Part shown: one piece after another, positions 62,535 to 64,000 of the stretch
How the letters are laid out: each line of letters opens with the position of its first letter
How positions within the stretch are numbered: the stretch's first letter is position 1
Source: Lachnospiraceae bacterium XBB2008
Lineage (GTDB): Bacteria > Bacillota > Clostridia > Lachnospirales > Lachnospiraceae
NCBI GenBank assembly: GCA_900102235.1
Contig: FMVL01000007.1
Location: forward strand, 248,001 to 312,000
DNA: 64,000 bases
Direction: 5' to 3'
Program-made: the position numbers and the translations under genes
Notes under the pieces: model-generated
What the model was told of the DNA's origin: nothing
Databases searched by the model: none
The model's input: the letters and a program-made list of their open reading frames with translations, nothing else

Positions 62535-63221
62535 ATGAATACGACAGACATCCGATCAAAACTGTTCGAACTGCAGGATATAAAGTATCGCGATTTCCAG
62601 GCCAAGCTGATACCTACAACGGACCCCGATTCCGTGATCGGCGTAAGAACACCGGATCTACGCAAACTTGCCAAACAGCTTGTTAAGGAACCGGATACCG
62701 CCGAATTTCTGAACGCACTCCCGCATGAGTATTTCGACGAGAATCAGCTGCATGCCTTCATCCTTTCCGAGATGAAGGATTATCCGCGATGCATTGATGA
62801 AGTATGCCGATTTCTTCCCTATGTCGACAACTGGGCCACCTGCGATCAGATGTCTCCGAAGATCTTCAAGAAGAATCGCAACGATCTTCTGACCTATATA
62901 AACAAGTGGATCGCTTCGGATGAAACCTACACGATCCGCTTCGGTGTGGGAATGCTTATGGAACATTTCCTTGACGAGGATTTCGGCCTCTCATATCCCG
63001 AGATGGTCGCTTCTCTGCGTTCCGATGAATACTATGTGAATATGATGATCGCCTGGTATTTTGCCACCGCCCTCGCCAAGCAGTATGAGTCGATAATCCC
63101 CTACATCGAAGAAAAACGCCTTGCCGTGTGGACACACAACAAGGCGATTCAGAAGTCGGTTGAAAGCTACAGGATAACTCCCGAGCAAAAAACATATCTG
63201 AAATCTCTTAAGATCAAATGA
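62535..63221 (+). CDS. AlkD-like DNA alkylation repair protein (HEAT-repeat glycosylase family)
   Basis: A 228-residue all-helical protein of the AlkC/AlkD family. The segments VIGVRTPDLRKLAKQLVKE, YVDNWATCDQMSPKIFKK (the WATCD stretch holds the conserved Trp and Asp) and RFGVGMLMEHFLDEDF are typical of the clostridial branch. Characterised AlkD removes positively charged N7/N3-alkylated purines. It is monocistronic, divergent from the surface protein gene, and probably translated from a leaderless mRNA. Confidence 0.9.
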   Translation: MNTTDIRSKLFELQDIKYRDFQAKLIPTTDPDSVIGVRTPDLRKLAKQLVKEPDTAEFLNALPHEYFDENQLHAFILSEMKDYPRCIDEVCRFLPYVDNWATCDQMSPKIFKKNRNDLLTYINKWIASDETYTIRFGVGMLMEHFLDEDFGLSYPEMVASLRSDEYYVNMMIAWYFATALAKQYESIIPYIEEKRLAVWTHNKAIQKSVESYRITPEQKTYLKSLKIK

Positions 63222-63251
63222 TCATCCGATCAAGTTTTCAGATCCGTAGAT

Positions 63252-63797
63252 CTATCGGATAACAGGTCTTACCCGCTTGGATATCATGAACGCAAGCGCA
63301 AGTTTGATCAGATCCGGGATGATAAAGGGGAACACACACCATCCCAGAACCATTAGAAGTCCGACAGATCCCGTATCCCTCGTATAAACATACATGAACC
63401 ACGCAGTTCCGAATGCGTAGCATACGATCAGACCGATCACGAGAGCTATGATCGAAGGGACTGATCTGTTTCCGAACAGACGCTCCATGATCATGTAAAC
63501 AAATCCCATGAAGATGAATCCGATTATGTAGCCGCCGGTGCTGCCGAGGATAATACCGATCCCGCCCGTAAAGTGAGCAAAAACAGGTAATCCGAGCGCT
63601 CCGAGGATCACGTAGAGAGTCGTTGCAAGAGTACCTCTTTTTCCTCCGAGCAAAAGCAATACCAGAAAAACGGCAAACGTCTGAAGCGTAAACGGAACAG
63701 CCGTTGGAACGCTGATCCAGGAGCAAACGCTTATCAGCGCAATGCCGATACCGATATAAACCATATCCAAAGTCTGAATTCGTGTTTTAGTCATCAT
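63252..63797 (-). CDS. bioY: BioY, biotin ECF transporter substrate-binding subunit
   Basis: A 181-residue membrane protein with about six hydrophobic helices. TLQTFAVFLVLLLLGGKRGTLA, GGIGIILGSTGGYIIGF and the C-terminal PDLIKLALAFMISKRV are BioY patterns. It captures biotin and needs shared ECF ATPase and T subunits encoded elsewhere. The ATG-ATG at 63792-63797 follows GGAGG. No biotin synthesis gene is beside it, so the cell may depend on uptake (inference). Confidence 0.93.
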   Translation of the reverse strand: MMTKTRIQTLDMVYIGIGIALISVCSWISVPTAVPFTLQTFAVFLVLLLLGGKRGTLATTLYVILGALGLPVFAHFTGGIGIILGSTGGYIIGFIFMGFVYMIMERLFGNRSVPSIIALVIGLIVCYAFGTAWFMYVYTRDTGSVGLLMVLGWCVFPFIIPDLIKLALAFMISKRVRPVIR

Positions 63798-63820
63798 GAT
63801 ATAACCTCCGGTCACACGAT

Positions 63821-63855
63821 ATGATATCACATTTTTTGATTCATATCACATTTTT
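63821..63855 (-). repeat. 13-bp direct repeat over the bioY promoter region
   Basis: ATATCACATTTTT occurs at 63824-63836 and again, identical, at 63843-63855 (19-bp period). A minus-strand TATCAT (63821-63826) overlapping the first copy could be the bioY -10; no -35 is seen, so the repeats may bind a regulator. Confidence 0.6.
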
Positions 63856-63857
63856 AT

Positions 63858-64000
63858 TCAGACATTCTTTCCGGTCAGATAGTGCATTTTTGCACCGGTG
63901 AAATCTATATGCTCCCGCTCTTTCTCGGGGGCATTATTCCCAAAAACGGCATAGGATCTGATGTTTTCCTTTATTATGAGCGCGACATTGTCCGAAGACC
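63858..64000 (-). CDS. C-terminal fragment of an unrecognised protein
   Basis: An open frame of 47 codons enters from the right edge and ends with TGA at 63858-63860. It reads ...IKENIRSYAVFGNNAPEK and ends AKMHYLTGKNV. I do not recognise a family. It runs in the same direction as bioY, whose promoter region follows its stop immediately. Confidence 0.45.
   Translation of the reverse strand, partial: SSDNVALIIKENIRSYAVFGNNAPEKEREHIDFTGAKMHYLTGKNV

Overview
The window looks like chromosomal core sequence from a clostridial Firmicute, most probably a Lachnospiraceae-type organism. Three gene orders support this: ylxM-ffh-rpsP-khpA-rimM-trmD-rplS followed by rbgA-rnhB-ylqG-ylqH; (pta-ackA)-rpmF-plsX-acpP-rnc-smc-ftsY; and DUF512-der-plsY-gpsA. 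SPKTG-type sortase signals, a HisZ-dependent short HisG and many Gram-positive Shine-Dalgarno sequences (GGAGG-like) agree. I see no prophage, insertion sequence, CRISPR array, rRNA or tRNA. Species assignment is inference.

Layout. (1) 1-13482, minus strand: one very tight run read right to left: DUF512 Fe-S protein, der, plsY, gpsA, MoxR ATPase, VWA partner, a membrane hybrid histidine kinase, recU, then histidine biosynthesis genes hisZ-G-D-B-I, with hisI cut by the window edge. (2) 13585-17929: a divergent, apparently leaderless PRPP-synthetase-family gene on the plus strand, convergent with an OmpR-type two-component pair. (3) 18075-25712, minus: a surface polysaccharide cluster of two GT2 transferases, a fused ABC exporter, a DUF5672 protein, a GT17 transferase and a membrane-polymerase/GT4 fusion. 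(4) 25726-35734, minus: yfiH/pgeF, yraN, the FlhB-C-terminal-like and FliK-like pair, rnhB, two signal peptidases around rbgA, and the SRP/ribosome operon. (5) 35887-38173: an Rpn-type nuclease, a 427-bp intergenic stretch and an alpha/beta hydrolase. (6) 38206-52539, minus: DUF1905-C39-like protein, GH25 lysozyme, threonine ammonia-lyase, ftsY, smc, rnc, acpP, plsX, rpmF, ackA, pta and an EAL phosphodiesterase. (7) 52692-64000: ABC-F ATPase, isocitrate dehydrogenase with its GntR/FCD regulator, a giant BspA-like LRR surface protein with an SPKTG anchor, an AlkD-like protein, BioY and the tail of an unknown gene.

How the genes work together. Regions 4 and 6 carry co-translational targeting (Ffh, FtsY), ribosome maturation (RimM, TrmD, RbgA), membrane lipid initiation (PlsX, PlsY, GpsA, AcpP), chromosome organisation (SMC, RecU) and acetate overflow (Pta-AckA). 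The cell-surface theme (polysaccharide cluster, signal peptidases, GH25 lysozyme, sortase substrate) recurs. Regulation that can be read directly includes several good sigma-A promoters, four convincing intrinsic terminators, an FCD-type operator across the icd-operon start site, and three genes whose promoter -10 box lies only 6-9 nt before the ATG with no Shine-Dalgarno sequence.

I did not find one clearly new multi-gene system. The most unusual signals are the three leaderless starts, a 14-bp perfect inverted repeat linking the ylxM promoter to its own coding sequence, a terminator hairpin jammed against the rnc Shine-Dalgarno, the flagellar-like YlqG/YlqH pair without other flagellar genes, and the DUF1905-C39-like and polymerase-GT4 fusions.
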